A DNA stretch of 64,000 nt from Pseudomonas sp. ANT_J12. GTDB lineage: Bacteria > Pseudomonadota > Gammaproteobacteria > Pseudomonadales > Pseudomonadaceae. The stretch is taken from assembly GCF_008370045.1 (NCBI RefSeq), contig NZ_VOBN01000006.1:62001-126000 (forward strand), written 5' to 3'. A program made the position numbers and the translations under genes. Below the pieces are notes generated by a model. It did not search any database, was not told where the DNA came from, and saw only the letters and a program-made list of their open reading frames with translations. The stretch's first letter is position 1, and each line of letters begins with the position of its first letter. This document shows, one piece after another, positions 1 to 12,553 of this stretch.

Positions 1-1467
1 GCGCCGGCCAACTACCTGGCCGACCTGCGTGCAGCCTACGTATTGGCCGATGCCAACGAGCGTCGCGCCATCATCAGCAAGCGCACCGAAGAACTGGCGA
101 CCCTGCAGGAAGGCACCGCCATCGTTCCTCCAGCCTTGCTCGATGAAGTGACCGCGCTGGTTGAATGGCCGGTGCCGCTGGTGTGCTCGTTCGAGGAGCG
201 TTTCCTCGATGTGCCGCAAGAAGCCCTGATCACCACCATGCAGGACAACCAGAAGTACTTCTGCCTGCTGGATGCCGACGGCAAGTTGCTGCCACGTTTC
301 ATTACCGTGGCCAACATCGAAAGCAAAGACCCGCAGCAGATCATCGCCGGTAACGAGAAAGTGGTTCGCCCACGCCTGACCGACGCCGAGTTCTTCTTCA
401 AGCAAGACAAGAAGCAGAAACTCGAAGACTTCAACCTGCGCCTGCAAAACGTGGTGTTCCAGGAAAAACTCGGCAGCGTCTATGACAAGGCCGAGCGCGT
501 TTCCAAACTGGCCGCGTACATCGCGCAGCGCATTGGCGGCAACGCAGCCTGGGCCTCCCGTGCCGGCCTGCTGTCCAAGTGCGACCTGGCGACCGAGATG
601 GTCGGTGAGTTCCCGGAGATGCAAGGCGTCGCCGGTTACTACTACGCCCTCAACGACGGCGAGCCGGAAGAAGTCGCTCTGGCGCTGAACGAGCAGTACA
701 TGCCTCGCGGTGCCGGCGCTGAACTGCCGACCACCCTGACCGGTGCGGCCGTGGCCATCGCCGACAAACTCGACACCCTGGTCGGCATCTTCGGCATCGG
801 CATGCTGCCTACCGGTAGCAAAGACCCGTATGCCCTGCGCCGTGCGGCACTGGGCGTGTTGCGCATCCTGATCGACAAGAAGCTCGACCTCGACCTGAAC
901 GACGCCGTGGCTTTTGCCGTGAACGCGTTCGGCGCCAAGATCAAGGCTGCCGGCCTGAACGATTTGGTGCTGGAGTTTATCTTCGACCGTCTGCGTGCCC
1001 GTTACGAAGACGAAGGCGTGGATGTCGGCACTTACCTGTCGGTGCGTGCGCTGAAACCGGGTTCCGCACTGGACTTCGATCAGCGTGTTCAAGCGGTAGA
1101 AGCGTTCCGCAAATTGCCGGAAGCCGCCGCCCTGGCTGCGGTGAACAAGCGCGTTTCGAACCTGCTGAGCAAAGCCGAAGGCTCGATTCCGTCGGTAGTG
1201 GAAGCCAAGTACTTCGACAACGCCAACGAGTTCTCCCTGTACTCGGCGATCCAGCAGGCTGACCAGGCTGTCCAGCCGATGGCCGCTGCGCGTCAGTACA
1301 GCGAATCGCTGGCGCGCCTGGCTGCCTTGCGCGAGCCGGTGGATGCGTTCTTCGAAGCGGTGATGGTCAATGCGGAGGATGCCAAGGTGCGCGCCAACCG
1401 TTATGCCTTGCTGTCGCGTCTGCGTGGGCTGTTCCTCGGCGTTGCCGACATTTCGCTGCTGGGGTAA
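1..1467 (+). CDS. glyS: Glycine--tRNA ligase beta subunit (C-terminal part)
   Basis: This is the 3' part of the beta subunit of the tetrameric alpha2beta2 glycyl-tRNA synthetase, which charges tRNA-Gly in the cytoplasm. The reading frame is open from base 1, so the gene begins upstream; about 488 of the usual roughly 685 residues are present. Visible family segments include [19 protein letters not shown], a QDNQKYF stretch and the C-terminal helical DALR-type anticodon-binding region. It ends in TAA six bases before gmhB. In P. aeruginosa the same order glyS, gmhB, lptA lies beside gyrB, and glyQ would be expected just upstream. The family call is secure. Confidence 0.96.
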   Translation, partial: APANYLADLRAAYVLADANERRAIISKRTEELATLQEGTAIVPPALLDEVTALVEWPVPLVCSFEERFLDVPQEALITTMQDNQKYFCLLDADGKLLPRFITVANIESKDPQQIIAGNEKVVRPRLTDAEFFFKQDKKQKLEDFNLRLQNVVFQEKLGSVYDKAERVSKLAAYIAQRIGGNAAWASRAGLLSKCDLATEMVGEFPEMQGVAGYYYALNDGEPEEVALALNEQYMPRGAGAELPTTLTGAAVAIADKLDTLVGIFGIGMLPTGSKDPYALRRAALGVLRILIDKKLDLDLNDAVAFAVNAFGAKIKAAGLNDLVLEFIFDRLRARYEDEGVDVGTYLSVRALKPGSALDFDQRVQAVEAFRKLPEAAALAAVNKRVSNLLSKAEGSIPSVVEAKYFDNANEFSLYSAIQQADQAVQPMAAARQYSESLARLAALREPVDAFFEAVMVNAEDAKVRANRYALLSRLRGLFLGVADISLLG

Positions 1468-1473
1468 GACAGT

Positions 1474-2007
1474 TTGAAACTGCTGATTCTCGATCGGGAC
1501 GGGGTGATCAATTACGACTCCGACGCTTACATCAAGTCGGTGGAGGAGTGGATTCCGCTCCCCGGTTCGATCGCAGCCATCGCGCAGTTGAGCAAGGCCG
1601 GCTGGACGGTGGCGGTCGCTACCAACCAGTCGGGCATCGCTCGCGGCTATTACGACATCGCCACCCTGGACGCCATGCACGAGCGCTTGCGCTCACTGGT
1701 GGCGGAGCAGGGTGGTGAGGTCGGGCTGATCGTCTATTGCCCCCACGGGCCGGACGACGGCTGCGATTGCCGCAAGCCAAAACCCGGGATGTTGAAAACC
1801 ATCGCCGCGCATTACAACGTGTCGCTGACTGATCTATGGTTTGTCGGCGATACCCTTGGTGACCTGGAAGCCGCAAAAGCCGTCGATTCTCAGCCAGTTT
1901 TGGTAAAGACCGGGAAAGGCGAAAAGACTTTGGGCAAGGCCCTACCGGCAGGCACCTTGATTTTTGACGATCTGGCGGCGATTGCCGCAGAACTTATCCA
2001 CAATTAG
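1474..2007 (+). CDS. gmhB: D-glycero-beta-D-manno-heptose-1,7-bisphosphate 7-phosphatase
   Basis: This 177-residue HAD-superfamily phosphatase removes the C7 phosphate from heptose bisphosphate on the way to ADP-heptose for the LPS inner core. The HAD nucleophile motif LDRDG is at the N terminus (Asp7 and Asp9), a zinc site is formed by Cys89, His91, Cys97 and Cys99, and the late acidic motif is FVGDTLGD. The start is TTG, chosen because the family begins MKLLILDRDG and no ATG lies nearby. It follows glyS by six bases and is probably co-transcribed with it. The last codons overlap a perfect DnaA box. Confidence 0.93.
   Translation: MKLLILDRDGVINYDSDAYIKSVEEWIPLPGSIAAIAQLSKAGWTVAVATNQSGIARGYYDIATLDAMHERLRSLVAEQGGEVGLIVYCPHGPDDGCDCRKPKPGMLKTIAAHYNVSLTDLWFVGDTLGDLEAAKAVDSQPVLVKTGKGEKTLGKALPAGTLIFDDLAAIAAELIHN
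1994..2002 (+). promoter_or_regulatory. DnaA box overlapping the end of gmhB
   Basis: A perfect TTATCCACA occupies the last codons of gmhB, three bases before its TAG stop. It is about 10 kb from oriC. Whether DnaA binds here is inferred from the sequence only. Confidence 0.6.
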
Positions 2008-2088
2008 AGCGTTTCGAGATTCCTGACCAAGGATTGATCGGGATTGCGCTTTATATAGACGGGCAGAGCCCGCACGGTAAACGTCACC

Positions 2089-2868
2089 ATGTCGATATTG
2101 CAGGCCATCAGAACCTTCCTCTTTTACCTGCTGCTGGGCACCAGCTCGTTGCTCTGGTGCAGCCTGAGCTTTTTTATCGCGCCATTTCTGCCGTTCAAGG
2201 CGCGTTATCGCTTTATCAATGTGTACTGGTGCCGCTGCGCGCTGTGGTTGAGCAAAGTGTTCCTGGGCATCAGCTATGAAGTGAAGGGTGCCGAGAACGT
2301 GCCGGACCAACCTTGCGTGATTCAATCGAATCATCAGAGCACTTGGGAGACGTTCTTTCTCTCGGCTTATTTCGAGCCGTTGAGCCAGGTCCTCAAGCGT
2401 TCCCTGCTCTTTGTGCCGTTCTTCGGTTGGGCGATGGCGATGCTGCGACCGATCGCCATCGACCGCGATAACCCGAAAGCCGCGCTCAAGCATGTGGCGA
2501 AAAAGGGCGATGAGTTGCTGAAGGACGGCGTCTGGGTGCTGATCTTCCCTGAGGGCACTCGTGTTCCCTACGGCACTGTCGGAAAGTTCTCACGGGGCGG
2601 TAGCGCTTTGGCGGTCAACGCCGCACTTCCGGTGCTGCCGATTGCACACAATGCCGGCAAGTTTTGGCCGAAAACCGGTTGGGCAAAGAAGCAAGGCGTG
2701 ATCACTGTGATCATCGGCGAACCGATGTACGCCGAGGGCAGCGGGCCGCGAGCCATTGCTGCGCTGAACGATCGAGTCCAGGCCTGGAACGAACAGATGC
2801 AACGCGATATGGGTTCGCTGCCACCGGCCCCTCAGGCCCCCGCCGCGACGGATCAAGTGGCTGTCTGA
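2089..2868 (+). CDS. 1-acyl-sn-glycerol-3-phosphate acyltransferase (HdtS/LptA family)
   Basis: This 259-residue inner-membrane acyltransferase should convert lysophosphatidic acid to phosphatidic acid. It has a hydrophobic N-terminal helix (about residues 9-33), a block-I motif NHQSTWE at 81-87, and a block-III motif FPEGTR at 153-158. Block I reads H-x4-E instead of the usual H-x4-D. Position and sequence match P. aeruginosa PA0005 (LptA) and the HdtS protein of P. fluorescens, which was also reported to make a long-chain acyl-homoserine lactone. Both roles are known for the family, not shown here. The ribosome binding site is weak. Confidence 0.9.
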   Translation: MSILQAIRTFLFYLLLGTSSLLWCSLSFFIAPFLPFKARYRFINVYWCRCALWLSKVFLGISYEVKGAENVPDQPCVIQSNHQSTWETFFLSAYFEPLSQVLKRSLLFVPFFGWAMAMLRPIAIDRDNPKAALKHVAKKGDELLKDGVWVLIFPEGTRVPYGTVGKFSRGGSALAVNAALPVLPIAHNAGKFWPKTGWAKKQGVITVIIGEPMYAEGSGPRAIAALNDRVQAWNEQMQRDMGSLPPAPQAPAATDQVAV

Positions 2869-2873
2869 GATTC

Positions 2874-2882
2874 TGTGGATAA
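2874..2882 (-). promoter_or_regulatory. DnaA box just after the acyltransferase gene
   Basis: A perfect TGTGGATAA (TTATCCACA on the minus strand) begins six bases after the TGA stop of the acyltransferase gene. Confidence 0.6.
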
Positions 2883-2997
2883 CCTGTGTACCGTTTTGTT
2901 GAAAAACAGCGGATTTAGTCTGTATAGCTATGATTTATATACATATTTCTTAAGCTCATAAAATTCCGGAAAAGGTGCATAAGTTTTTTTCGGACGT

Positions 2998-3028
2998 AAA
3001 AAAACCGGCTGATATAGCCGGTTTTTTT
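2998..3028. terminator. Bidirectional Rho-independent terminator
   Basis: A stem ACCGGCT/AGCCGGT with a GATAT loop is flanked by A and T runs. It lies between two converging genes and would work in both directions. The rest of the 170-base spacer is AT-rich and shows no gene. Confidence 0.9.
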
Positions 3029-3039
3029 ATGCCCGCGAT

Positions 3040-4620
3040 TTACTGATCCAGCAGGGGAAAATGCAGGCTGAAACGGGTGCCTTTGCCCACCTCACTCTGG
3101 CACTCGATCTGCCCACCGTGGTGATCCACCACGGCTTTAACCATCGACAACCCTAATCCCACGCCATCAATACCTTGAGCCGAAGAAAAGCGTCGGTACT
3201 GGTTGAACAGCTCAGGCAACTCATGGGCGGCGATGCCTTTGCCTTGATCGGCCAGTTCACACTTCAGCCATCCTGCACTGCAACTGACTTGCAGACTGAT
3301 GCGCGTGCCGGCATCGCTGTACTTGATGGCGTTCTCCAACAGGTTGAACAACGCACGGGTCAGCAGCCCCTGATCGGCCATGATCAGGCTTTCCTGGGCA
3401 TCGTCCTCCAGGTAATGGACCAACTCGATCTGTTTCAGCTGCGCGATGCTCAGGGCCTGGTCGAACACATCCAGCACCAGCATGGCGAACAGACTGGGCT
3501 GGAATTCATAGGTCTCGGACTCGGCTCTGGCTAATTGCACGAAACCGTCCGTGAGGTCCAACGCCCTGCGCACCTGGCGCTCGATCTGATCGAACAGCTG
3601 CGTATCGCCGCCGATTTGCTGGCGATGCACATCGAGCAGGGCCAGGATCGCCGAATGCGGCGCGCGCAGGTCATGGGACAAAAAACGCAGCAGCACGCCA
3701 CGTTGTTCCTCGGCATCGCGTTCGACACTCAGGTCGGTCAGGCTCAGCAGCCAACCGATCGGCGTCTCACCGTCCACTGGCAGCAGTGCAGCACGCTCCA
3801 GGCGCAGGCTACGACCCTTGATATCCCTGAACTCGACCAGGGCCAAAGTCGACAAGGGCGGTCGCGATCCATCGAGCAGTTCCGGGTAACCCAGGCGCGC
3901 CAATTGCTCGAGCACGTCATCACCGGCCAGCTCAGCGCCAAACACGTCTCGAGCGTTGCGGTTGCCGAGCAAAATCCGGCCTTGGGGATCGCTGATCAAC
4001 GTCGCGACCGGCAAATATTCCAGGCCATCGGCGATAAAGCGTCGCGTGTCGCGAGTGCGACTCATGGCTTGTTCCAGGGCCATGATTTGCCGCTGCAAAT
4101 GATCCCCCGTAGGAAACTGCACGCGGCGGCGCTCCGGGAACACTTTCGGTTCGTTGTCCAGACGGGCCAGCTCCCAGCCGAAATAGGTCAGCACCACGCT
4201 CAGTCGCCGCCAGTTCCAGATCAGGTAACCGAACAACATGCCCATCAGGCTCGCTGTCGGGGACCACCACCAACGCAACTCGGCCAGACCGGCGCTGATC
4301 AGTAGCGCGCAACTCATGCCGCCCAAGGTCAACCAAAGCGCCAGGCGCGGGCGCAGCAACATTAAGCCGAGTACACAGGCCACCAGGCTAACCGAGATCA
4401 ACGCTCCCATCGCGCCCGAACCTTCGGGTCCATCCGATTGGGCGCTGTAGGAAAGCAGCGCCGTCAGCGGCAGCAGGGTCAGACTTATCCACAACCATTC
4501 ACGGACCAATTGCCGGAACAAACGCTGAACTTGAGTGGGCTCGCGACTCTCGCGGCGACGCTGATTCGTCATGGAAAAAAAGGATAGGGGAGGGGCCGGG
4601 GAATTAGGTTCATGAGTCAC
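3040..4620 (-). CDS. Membrane sensor histidine kinase
   Basis: This 526-residue histidine kinase has an N-terminal membrane part with about four hydrophobic segments between residues 42 and 137, a PAS-like region (about 190-300), a HisKA domain with the phosphorylation site FLSHDLRAP (His316), and a HATPase domain with N-box NLLENAIKYS and glycine boxes DQGKGI and GVGLGLSMV. The start given is GTG; an ATG 48 bases further in is also possible, and neither has a strong ribosome binding site. It is divergent from an OmpR-type regulator 128 bases away, its obvious partner. The signal is unknown. In P. aeruginosa gyrB and lptA are adjacent without this pair. Confidence 0.9.
   Translation of the reverse strand: MTHEPNSPAPPLSFFSMTNQRRRESREPTQVQRLFRQLVREWLWISLTLLPLTALLSYSAQSDGPEGSGAMGALISVSLVACVLGLMLLRPRLALWLTLGGMSCALLISAGLAELRWWWSPTASLMGMLFGYLIWNWRRLSVVLTYFGWELARLDNEPKVFPERRRVQFPTGDHLQRQIMALEQAMSRTRDTRRFIADGLEYLPVATLISDPQGRILLGNRNARDVFGAELAGDDVLEQLARLGYPELLDGSRPPLSTLALVEFRDIKGRSLRLERAALLPVDGETPIGWLLSLTDLSVERDAEEQRGVLLRFLSHDLRAPHSAILALLDVHRQQIGGDTQLFDQIERQVRRALDLTDGFVQLARAESETYEFQPSLFAMLVLDVFDQALSIAQLKQIELVHYLEDDAQESLIMADQGLLTRALFNLLENAIKYSDAGTRISLQVSCSAGWLKCELADQGKGIAAHELPELFNQYRRFSSAQGIDGVGLGLSMVKAVVDHHGGQIECQSEVGKGTRFSLHFPLLDQ
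4485..4493 (+). promoter_or_regulatory. DnaA box inside the kinase gene
   Basis: A perfect TTATCCACA lies in the 5' part of the kinase gene (which is on the minus strand), near the shared kinase/regulator promoter region. Binding is inferred. Confidence 0.5.
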
Positions 4621-4748
4621 TGGTCTGATTGGTAGATTGAACCTGGAGAATCATAGCGGACGACGACCAATGGGGCGCCGCTTACTTTCGCTCCCCAGGC
4701 CGAGCCGGTATCGTCTACCGCCCACCCGCCATCAAGGAACTGCCGCAC

Positions 4749-5468
4749 ATGCGCGTCGCGATACTGGACGATGAACCCGCCGAATTACGCCGGGTGGAAC
4801 AGACCCTGCGGCAAATGGCCGAACCGGGCGAACAGCCCTGGTCATTGCACAGCTTCGAGCGCGGGGAAGACCTGTTGCGTCAGCTACGCCGGGAAACCTT
4901 CGACCTGTTGATCCTCGACTGGCAACTGCCGGACCTCAGCGGACTCTCGCTGCTGCGCTGGACCCGCGAACACATGGACGCGCCGCCAGCGGCCATCATG
5001 CTCACCAGCCGCGACGCCGAGAGCGACATCGTCCAGGCTCTGAATGCCGGGGCCGACGACTACGTCAGCAAACCGTTCCGCCCCAACGAATTGAAAGCCC
5101 GGGTCGCTGCCGTGTTGCGCAGACATAGCCAGCAACGGGCGACGGCCACCGAAGCCTTGAGTTTCAATGACCTGGTATTCGACGACGCCGAACTGACCGT
5201 CACCCGCGCCGGCACGCCAATCGGCATGACCGAGCGGGAATACAGCCTGGCCCGTTGCTTGTTTACCAATCTCGGCCGGCCATTGTCCCGGGAGTATCTG
5301 TATGGGCGGTTCTGGAGTCATGAAGAGATGGTGTCTTCACGGCCGCTGGACACGCACATTTATCGCCTGCGCAATAAATTGGGGCTGACGGCGGATCGGG
5401 GTTGGCAGTTGCTGACGATTTATGGGTATGGGTATCGGTTGGAGAGTGTGGGCCCCACAAACGAATGA
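4749..5468 (+). CDS. OmpR-family two-component response regulator
   Basis: This 239-residue cytoplasmic DNA-binding regulator has a receiver domain (about residues 1-115) with acidic pocket Asp7/Asp8, phospho-acceptor Asp57 in LLILDWQLPD, Thr86 and Lys108 in SKPF, followed by a winged-helix effector domain with the typical DTHIYRLRNKL and YGYGYRLE segments. The start ATG is preceded by AAGGA about nine bases upstream. It is divergent from the sensor kinase and both promoters must lie in the 128-base gap. The targets cannot be read from the sequence. Confidence 0.92.
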   Translation: MRVAILDDEPAELRRVEQTLRQMAEPGEQPWSLHSFERGEDLLRQLRRETFDLLILDWQLPDLSGLSLLRWTREHMDAPPAAIMLTSRDAESDIVQALNAGADDYVSKPFRPNELKARVAAVLRRHSQQRATATEALSFNDLVFDDAELTVTRAGTPIGMTEREYSLARCLFTNLGRPLSREYLYGRFWSHEEMVSSRPLDTHIYRLRNKLGLTADRGWQLLTIYGYGYRLESVGPTNE

Positions 5469-5470
5469 GA

Positions 5471-5550
5471 TCAAAAGATCGCAGCCTTCGGCGGCTCCTA
5501 CATTTGAAATGCAATATCTGTAGGTGCTGCCGAAGGCCGTGAACTTTTGA
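5471..5550. repeat. REP palindrome (GATCGCAGCCTTCGGC family)
   Basis: Two inverted arms, containing GCAGCCTTCGGCGGCTCCTA on the left and TAGGTGCTGCCGAAGGC on the right, are closed by outer TCAAAAG/CTTTTGA. This is a Pseudomonas REP doublet (REPIN-like). It lies between the converging response regulator and gyrB. A second copy of this family is at 29891-29968. Confidence 0.85.
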
Positions 5551-5565
5551 TTTTCCCGAAACCAT

Positions 5566-5598
5566 AAAAAAGGCCAACGCATGTGCGTTGGCCTTTTT
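5566..5598 (-). terminator. Terminator downstream of gyrB
   Basis: The stem GGCCAACGCA/TGCGTTGGCC is flanked by A and T runs on its two sides. It lies just beyond the gyrB stop and should end the dnaA-dnaN-recF-gyrB transcript. It may also work rightward for the response regulator. Confidence 0.9.
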
Positions 5599-5619
5599 CG
5601 TTTTGGCGCTGCCGCTGGA

Positions 5620-9152
<3,533 letters not shown>

Positions 9153-9172
9153 CTAGCTTCTGCTGAGCATGA

Positions 9173-10276
9173 TTACAGACGCATCGGCATGACAACGTAA
9201 GCCGAGTCGTCGTTGTCGGACTCTTGCACCAGCGCACTGCTGTTGGAGTCGGACAGGATCAGGCGAACCTGCTCGGTGGTCATCACGCCCAGCACGTCGA
9301 GCAGGTAGCTCACGTTGAAGCCGATTTCCAGATTGCCGCCGTTGTATTCAACGCCGACTTCTTCTTCCGCTTCTTCCTGCTCCGGGTTGTTGGCCTGGAT
9401 CTTCAACTGACCGTTGGCCAATTGCAGACGAATACCGCGGTACTTCTCGTTGGACAGGATCGCGGTGCGGCTGAAGGCTTCACGCAGGGCCTGGCGGTCG
9501 CCGAGTACCAGCTTGTCGCCGCCCTTCGGCAGAACGCGCTCGTAATCCGGGAATTTGCCGTCGACCAGTTTCGAGGTGAAGGTGAATTCGCCGGTAGTCG
9601 CACGGATGTGGTGCTGACCCAGGACGATGCTGACGAGGCCATCCGGCTCGGTCAGCAGGCGCGCCAGTTCAAGGATACCCTTGCGCGGCACGATCACCTG
9701 GTGACGATCCGGCTGACCGATGTCGGCCTTCATCGAGCACATGGCCAGACGGTGACCGTCGGTGGCCACGGCGCGGATGATGCCTTCGGACACTTCCAGC
9801 AGCATGCCGTTGAGGTAGTAACGCACGTCCTGCTGGGCCATGGCGAAGCTGGTGCGTTCGATCAGACGACGCAGTTTGCTTTGCTCCAGGCTGCAAGTCA
9901 GCGAACCCGGGCCTTCTTCCACCGTCGGGAAATCGTTGGCCGGCAAGGTCGACAGGGTGAAGCGGCTACGGCCAGCCTTCACCACGAGCTTCTGCTCATC
10001 GACCTTGATGTCGATCAGCGCGTCGTTCGGCAGGCTCTTGCAGATGTCCATCAGCTTGCGCGCAGGCACGGTGATGGAACCTGGATCAGCCGGCTCTTCG
10101 AGTTGCACACGACCGACAAGCTCGACTTCCAGGTCTGTACCGGTCAGCGACAGCTGCTGGCCTTCGACAACCAGCAGCACGTTGGAGAGCACCGGCAAGG
10201 TCTGTCGGCGCTCGACGACGCCTGCGACCAGTTGCAGGGGTTTCAACAGGGCTTCGCGTTGAATGGTGAAATGCAT
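9173..10276 (-). CDS. dnaN: DNA polymerase III beta sliding clamp
   Basis: The beta clamp is a ring-shaped dimer that tethers DNA polymerase III to DNA. The 367-residue protein has the usual family length, the N terminus MHFTIQREALLKPLQ, the clamp segment LPVLSNVLL and the C-terminal tail AYVVMPMRL. ATG start. It follows dnaA by 39 bases and precedes recF by 20, in the standard dnaA-dnaN-recF-gyrB operon. Confidence 0.97.
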   Translation of the reverse strand: MHFTIQREALLKPLQLVAGVVERRQTLPVLSNVLLVVEGQQLSLTGTDLEVELVGRVQLEEPADPGSITVPARKLMDICKSLPNDALIDIKVDEQKLVVKAGRSRFTLSTLPANDFPTVEEGPGSLTCSLEQSKLRRLIERTSFAMAQQDVRYYLNGMLLEVSEGIIRAVATDGHRLAMCSMKADIGQPDRHQVIVPRKGILELARLLTEPDGLVSIVLGQHHIRATTGEFTFTSKLVDGKFPDYERVLPKGGDKLVLGDRQALREAFSRTAILSNEKYRGIRLQLANGQLKIQANNPEQEEAEEEVGVEYNGGNLEIGFNVSYLLDVLGVMTTEQVRLILSDSNSSALVQESDNDDSAYVVMPMRL

Positions 10277-10315
10277 GGTCTAGTCCCTTGCCTTAATAAG
10301 CTGCGCTGGTGTTCA

Positions 10316-11836
10316 TCAAGTGGTCAGTGTACGCAGCAGGTTCTTGTAGTCCTCGCGGATGTCCGCGTCGGATTCCTTAAGTTCGTTGATCTTGCGGCAG
10401 GCGTGCAAAACGGTCGTGTGGTCGCGGCCGCCAAACACATCGCCGATTTCCGGCAGGCTGTGGTTAGTCAACTCTTTGGAGAGGGCCATTGCAACCTGAC
10501 GCGGACGTGCGACCGAGCGTGAACGACGCTTGGACAGCAAGTCGGAGATCTTGATCTTGTAGTACTCGGCGACGGTGCGCTGAATGTTATCCACAGAGAC
10601 CAGTTTGTCTTGCAGCGCCAACAGATCTTTCAAGGATTCGCGAATCAGCTCGATGGTGATGTCGCGGCCCATGAAATGCGAGTGGGCGATCACGCGCTTC
10701 AGCGCGCCTTCGAGCTCACGGACGTTGGAGCGAATACGTTGGGCAATGAAGAACGCCGCATCGTGGGGCAGATCGACTTTGGCCTGGTCGGCCTTTTTCA
10801 TCAGGATCGCCACGCGGGTTTCCAGCTCCGGCGGCTCGACAGCCACCGTCAGGCCCCAGCCGAAGCGGGACTTGAGGCGCTCTTCGAGGCCTTCGATTTC
10901 TTTCGGGTAGCGGTCACTGGTGAGAATGACCTGCTGGCCACCTTCAAGCAGGGCGTTGAAGGTGTGGAAAAACTCTTCCTGGGAACGTTCCTTGCGAGCG
11001 AAGAACTGAATGTCATCGATCAGCAGGGCGTCCACCGAACGGTAGAAGCGCTTGAACTCGTTGATCGCGTTCAGCTGCAGCGCCTTGACCATGTCGGCCA
11101 CGAAACGCTCGGAATGCAGGTACACGACCTTGGCATTCGGGTTCTTCTTTAATAGGTGGTTACCCACAGCGTGCATCAAGTGGGTCTTACCCAAGCCGAC
11201 GCCACCATAAAGGAAGAGCGGGTTGTAACCATGCTTCGGGTTGTCCGCCACTTGCCAGGCCGCAGCCCGGGCCAGTTGGTTGGACTTACCTTCGACGAAG
11301 TTCTCGAACGTGAACGTTCGGTTCAGGTAGCTGGTGTGCTTGAGCGCGCCTTCCACCTGGACGGTGCGTTGTTCGGCGCGAACCGGGGCCTGTTGCGAAC
11401 TGGCGCCGGCCATTGGATCGAAACTGTCGCGGGATGGCTCTTCACTGACGTCGGCAATCTTTTGGGTTGCGCGTTTGGTCTGTGTGGCGGCCGGGGCAGG
11501 CGCGGGTGCGCTGACCGGTGCCTGGGAGACTTGCGCCTGGGACGCCGCAGCGGCCAGCGGGGCGTTGGGTGCCGCACGCGGGGCCGAACTGCGTTTGCTG
11601 CCTATTAATAAGGAAAGCACCGGCGCCATGCCATTGCCATGCTCATCCATCAGTTCGAGGACGCGGCCCAGGTACTTTTCGTTGACCCAGTCGAGAACAA
11701 AACGATTCGGTGCGTAGACACGCAACTCATCGCCTTCGGCTTCGACCTGTAGTGGACGGATCCAAGTGTTGAATTGTTGGGCAGGCAGCTCATCGCGCAA
11801 AAGCTCCACGCACTGCTGCCAAAGTTCCACTGACAC
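10316..11836 (-). CDS. dnaA: Chromosomal replication initiator DnaA
   Basis: DnaA is the AAA+ protein that binds DnaA boxes and opens oriC. The 506-residue protein has domain I (about 1-80, [18 protein letters not shown]), an Ala/Pro/Gln-rich linker domain II (about 85-165), domain III with Walker [11 protein letters not shown] at 211-220 and Walker B LLIDDIQF, and domain IV with the DNA-binding signature [15 protein letters not shown]. The start is GTG with AGGGGA six bases upstream. A DnaA box lies inside the gene at 10587-10595. Autoregulation through the oriC boxes is likely but inferred. Confidence 0.98.
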   Translation of the reverse strand: MSVELWQQCVELLRDELPAQQFNTWIRPLQVEAEGDELRVYAPNRFVLDWVNEKYLGRVLELMDEHGNGMAPVLSLLIGSKRSSAPRAAPNAPLAAAASQAQVSQAPVSAPAPAPAATQTKRATQKIADVSEEPSRDSFDPMAGASSQQAPVRAEQRTVQVEGALKHTSYLNRTFTFENFVEGKSNQLARAAAWQVADNPKHGYNPLFLYGGVGLGKTHLMHAVGNHLLKKNPNAKVVYLHSERFVADMVKALQLNAINEFKRFYRSVDALLIDDIQFFARKERSQEEFFHTFNALLEGGQQVILTSDRYPKEIEGLEERLKSRFGWGLTVAVEPPELETRVAILMKKADQAKVDLPHDAAFFIAQRIRSNVRELEGALKRVIAHSHFMGRDITIELIRESLKDLLALQDKLVSVDNIQRTVAEYYKIKISDLLSKRRSRSVARPRQVAMALSKELTNHSLPEIGDVFGGRDHTTVLHACRKINELKESDADIREDYKNLLRTLTT

Positions 11837-11903
11837 GGATATCCCCTAAGTTGAAAGCCGGTGAGGCAAAAACAAGCGGCCATTGTAGCGGCCAGACGCG
11901 CAC

Positions 11904-11912
11904 TTATCCACA
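11904..11912 (+). promoter_or_regulatory. oriC DnaA box
   Basis: Perfect TTATCCACA, nearest to dnaA in oriC. Confidence 0.85.
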
Positions 11913-11988
11913 TGCAGGTTGCGCACAGCCCATGAATTATCAACGCGTTAACTACTTAAAAGGCGACCAGCGGTATGTGCATAAGCTC

Positions 11989-11997
11989 TGTGGATAA
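11989..11997 (-). promoter_or_regulatory. oriC DnaA box
   Basis: Perfect TGTGGATAA on the plus strand, opposite in orientation to the dnaA-proximal box. Confidence 0.85.
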
Positions 11998-12050
11998 CCG
12001 CCCATGAGGGCACTGGACAAGTGGGGGGTAAACTCGGTGGATAACTGGCC

Positions 12051-12059
12051 TGTGGATAA
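12051..12059 (-). promoter_or_regulatory. oriC DnaA box
   Basis: Perfect TGTGGATAA on the plus strand, 15 bases (start to start) from a one-mismatch box at 12036. Confidence 0.85.
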
Positions 12060-12167
12060 CTTGCCATTCCACACACAGCTTATCCGACAGCGCAGCACAG
12101 GCTGACCACCGTTTTCCACCGTAGTTGTCATTCCCTGTACAGCACGGATTAGAAGGGCTAAAGGCAG

Positions 12168-12176
12168 TTATCCACA
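12168..12176 (+). promoter_or_regulatory. oriC DnaA box next to the AT-rich tract
   Basis: Perfect TTATCCACA immediately left of the AT-rich candidate unwinding element. Confidence 0.87.
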
Positions 12177-12312
12177 GCAGAAGGCGTCCCTAGCTTTTAT
12201 AAGCTTTACAGAAAAGCTTTAAATAATTCCCTTCTTTATTTCTATATCTAGCGAAGGAGCGTCGGGCGAGAAACCCCTGGAGATCTATTTATAAGGAAAC
12301 GCTGGTTGGAAA

Positions 12313-12341
12313 TTGACCTAGAGGCTTGCTTTCTCTAGAAT
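12313..12341 (+). promoter_or_regulatory. rpmH promoter (sigma70 type)
   Basis: A TTGACC -35 and TAGAAT -10 are separated by exactly 17 bases, 61 bases upstream of the rpmH start. It would drive rpmH-rnpA-yidD-yidC. Confidence 0.75.
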
Positions 12342-12402
12342 CCCCGGTCTCTTAAAACGGGGGCCATTCCGGCCCGTTGTGGACGAACCAGGTAACACGA
12401 CA

Positions 12403-12537
12403 ATGAAACGTACTTTCCAACCAAGCACTATCAAACGCGCTCGTACCCACGGTTTCCGTGCTCGCATGGCTACCAAAAACGGTCGTGCCGTCCTGTCGCG
12501 TCGTCGCGCCAAAGGTCGTGCGCGTCTGGCAGTTTGA
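12403..12537 (+). CDS. rpmH: 50S ribosomal protein L34
   Basis: The 44-residue basic protein begins [18 protein letters not shown] and ends [12 protein letters not shown], the full family length. It is a structural protein of the large ribosomal subunit. ATG start, with a sigma70 promoter just upstream. It is the first gene of the conserved rpmH-rnpA-yidD-yidC-mnmE block to the right of oriC. Confidence 0.98.
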   Translation: MKRTFQPSTIKRARTHGFRARMATKNGRAVLSRRRAKGRARLAV

Positions 12538-12553
12538 TAATCCGGCACTGGAG

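Larger units (their letters stand above)
11837..12402. other. oriC: Chromosomal replication origin (oriC)
   Basis: This 566-base spacer between divergent dnaA and rpmH has four perfect DnaA boxes (11904, 11989, 12051, 12168, in both orientations), a one-mismatch box GGTGGATAA at 12036 and a weaker TTATCCGAC at 12080. Next to the last box is an AT-rich stretch at about 12190-12250 with repeated AAGCTTT, the likely unwinding element. Position between dnaA and rpmH matches the mapped Pseudomonas oriC. The rightmost part holds the rpmH promoter. Confidence 0.93.

Noticed and set aside
12458..12553. N-terminal extension of rnpA into rpmH
   Set aside because: The extra residues are the +1 frame of rpmH and do not resemble RnpA; the GTG start fits the family.
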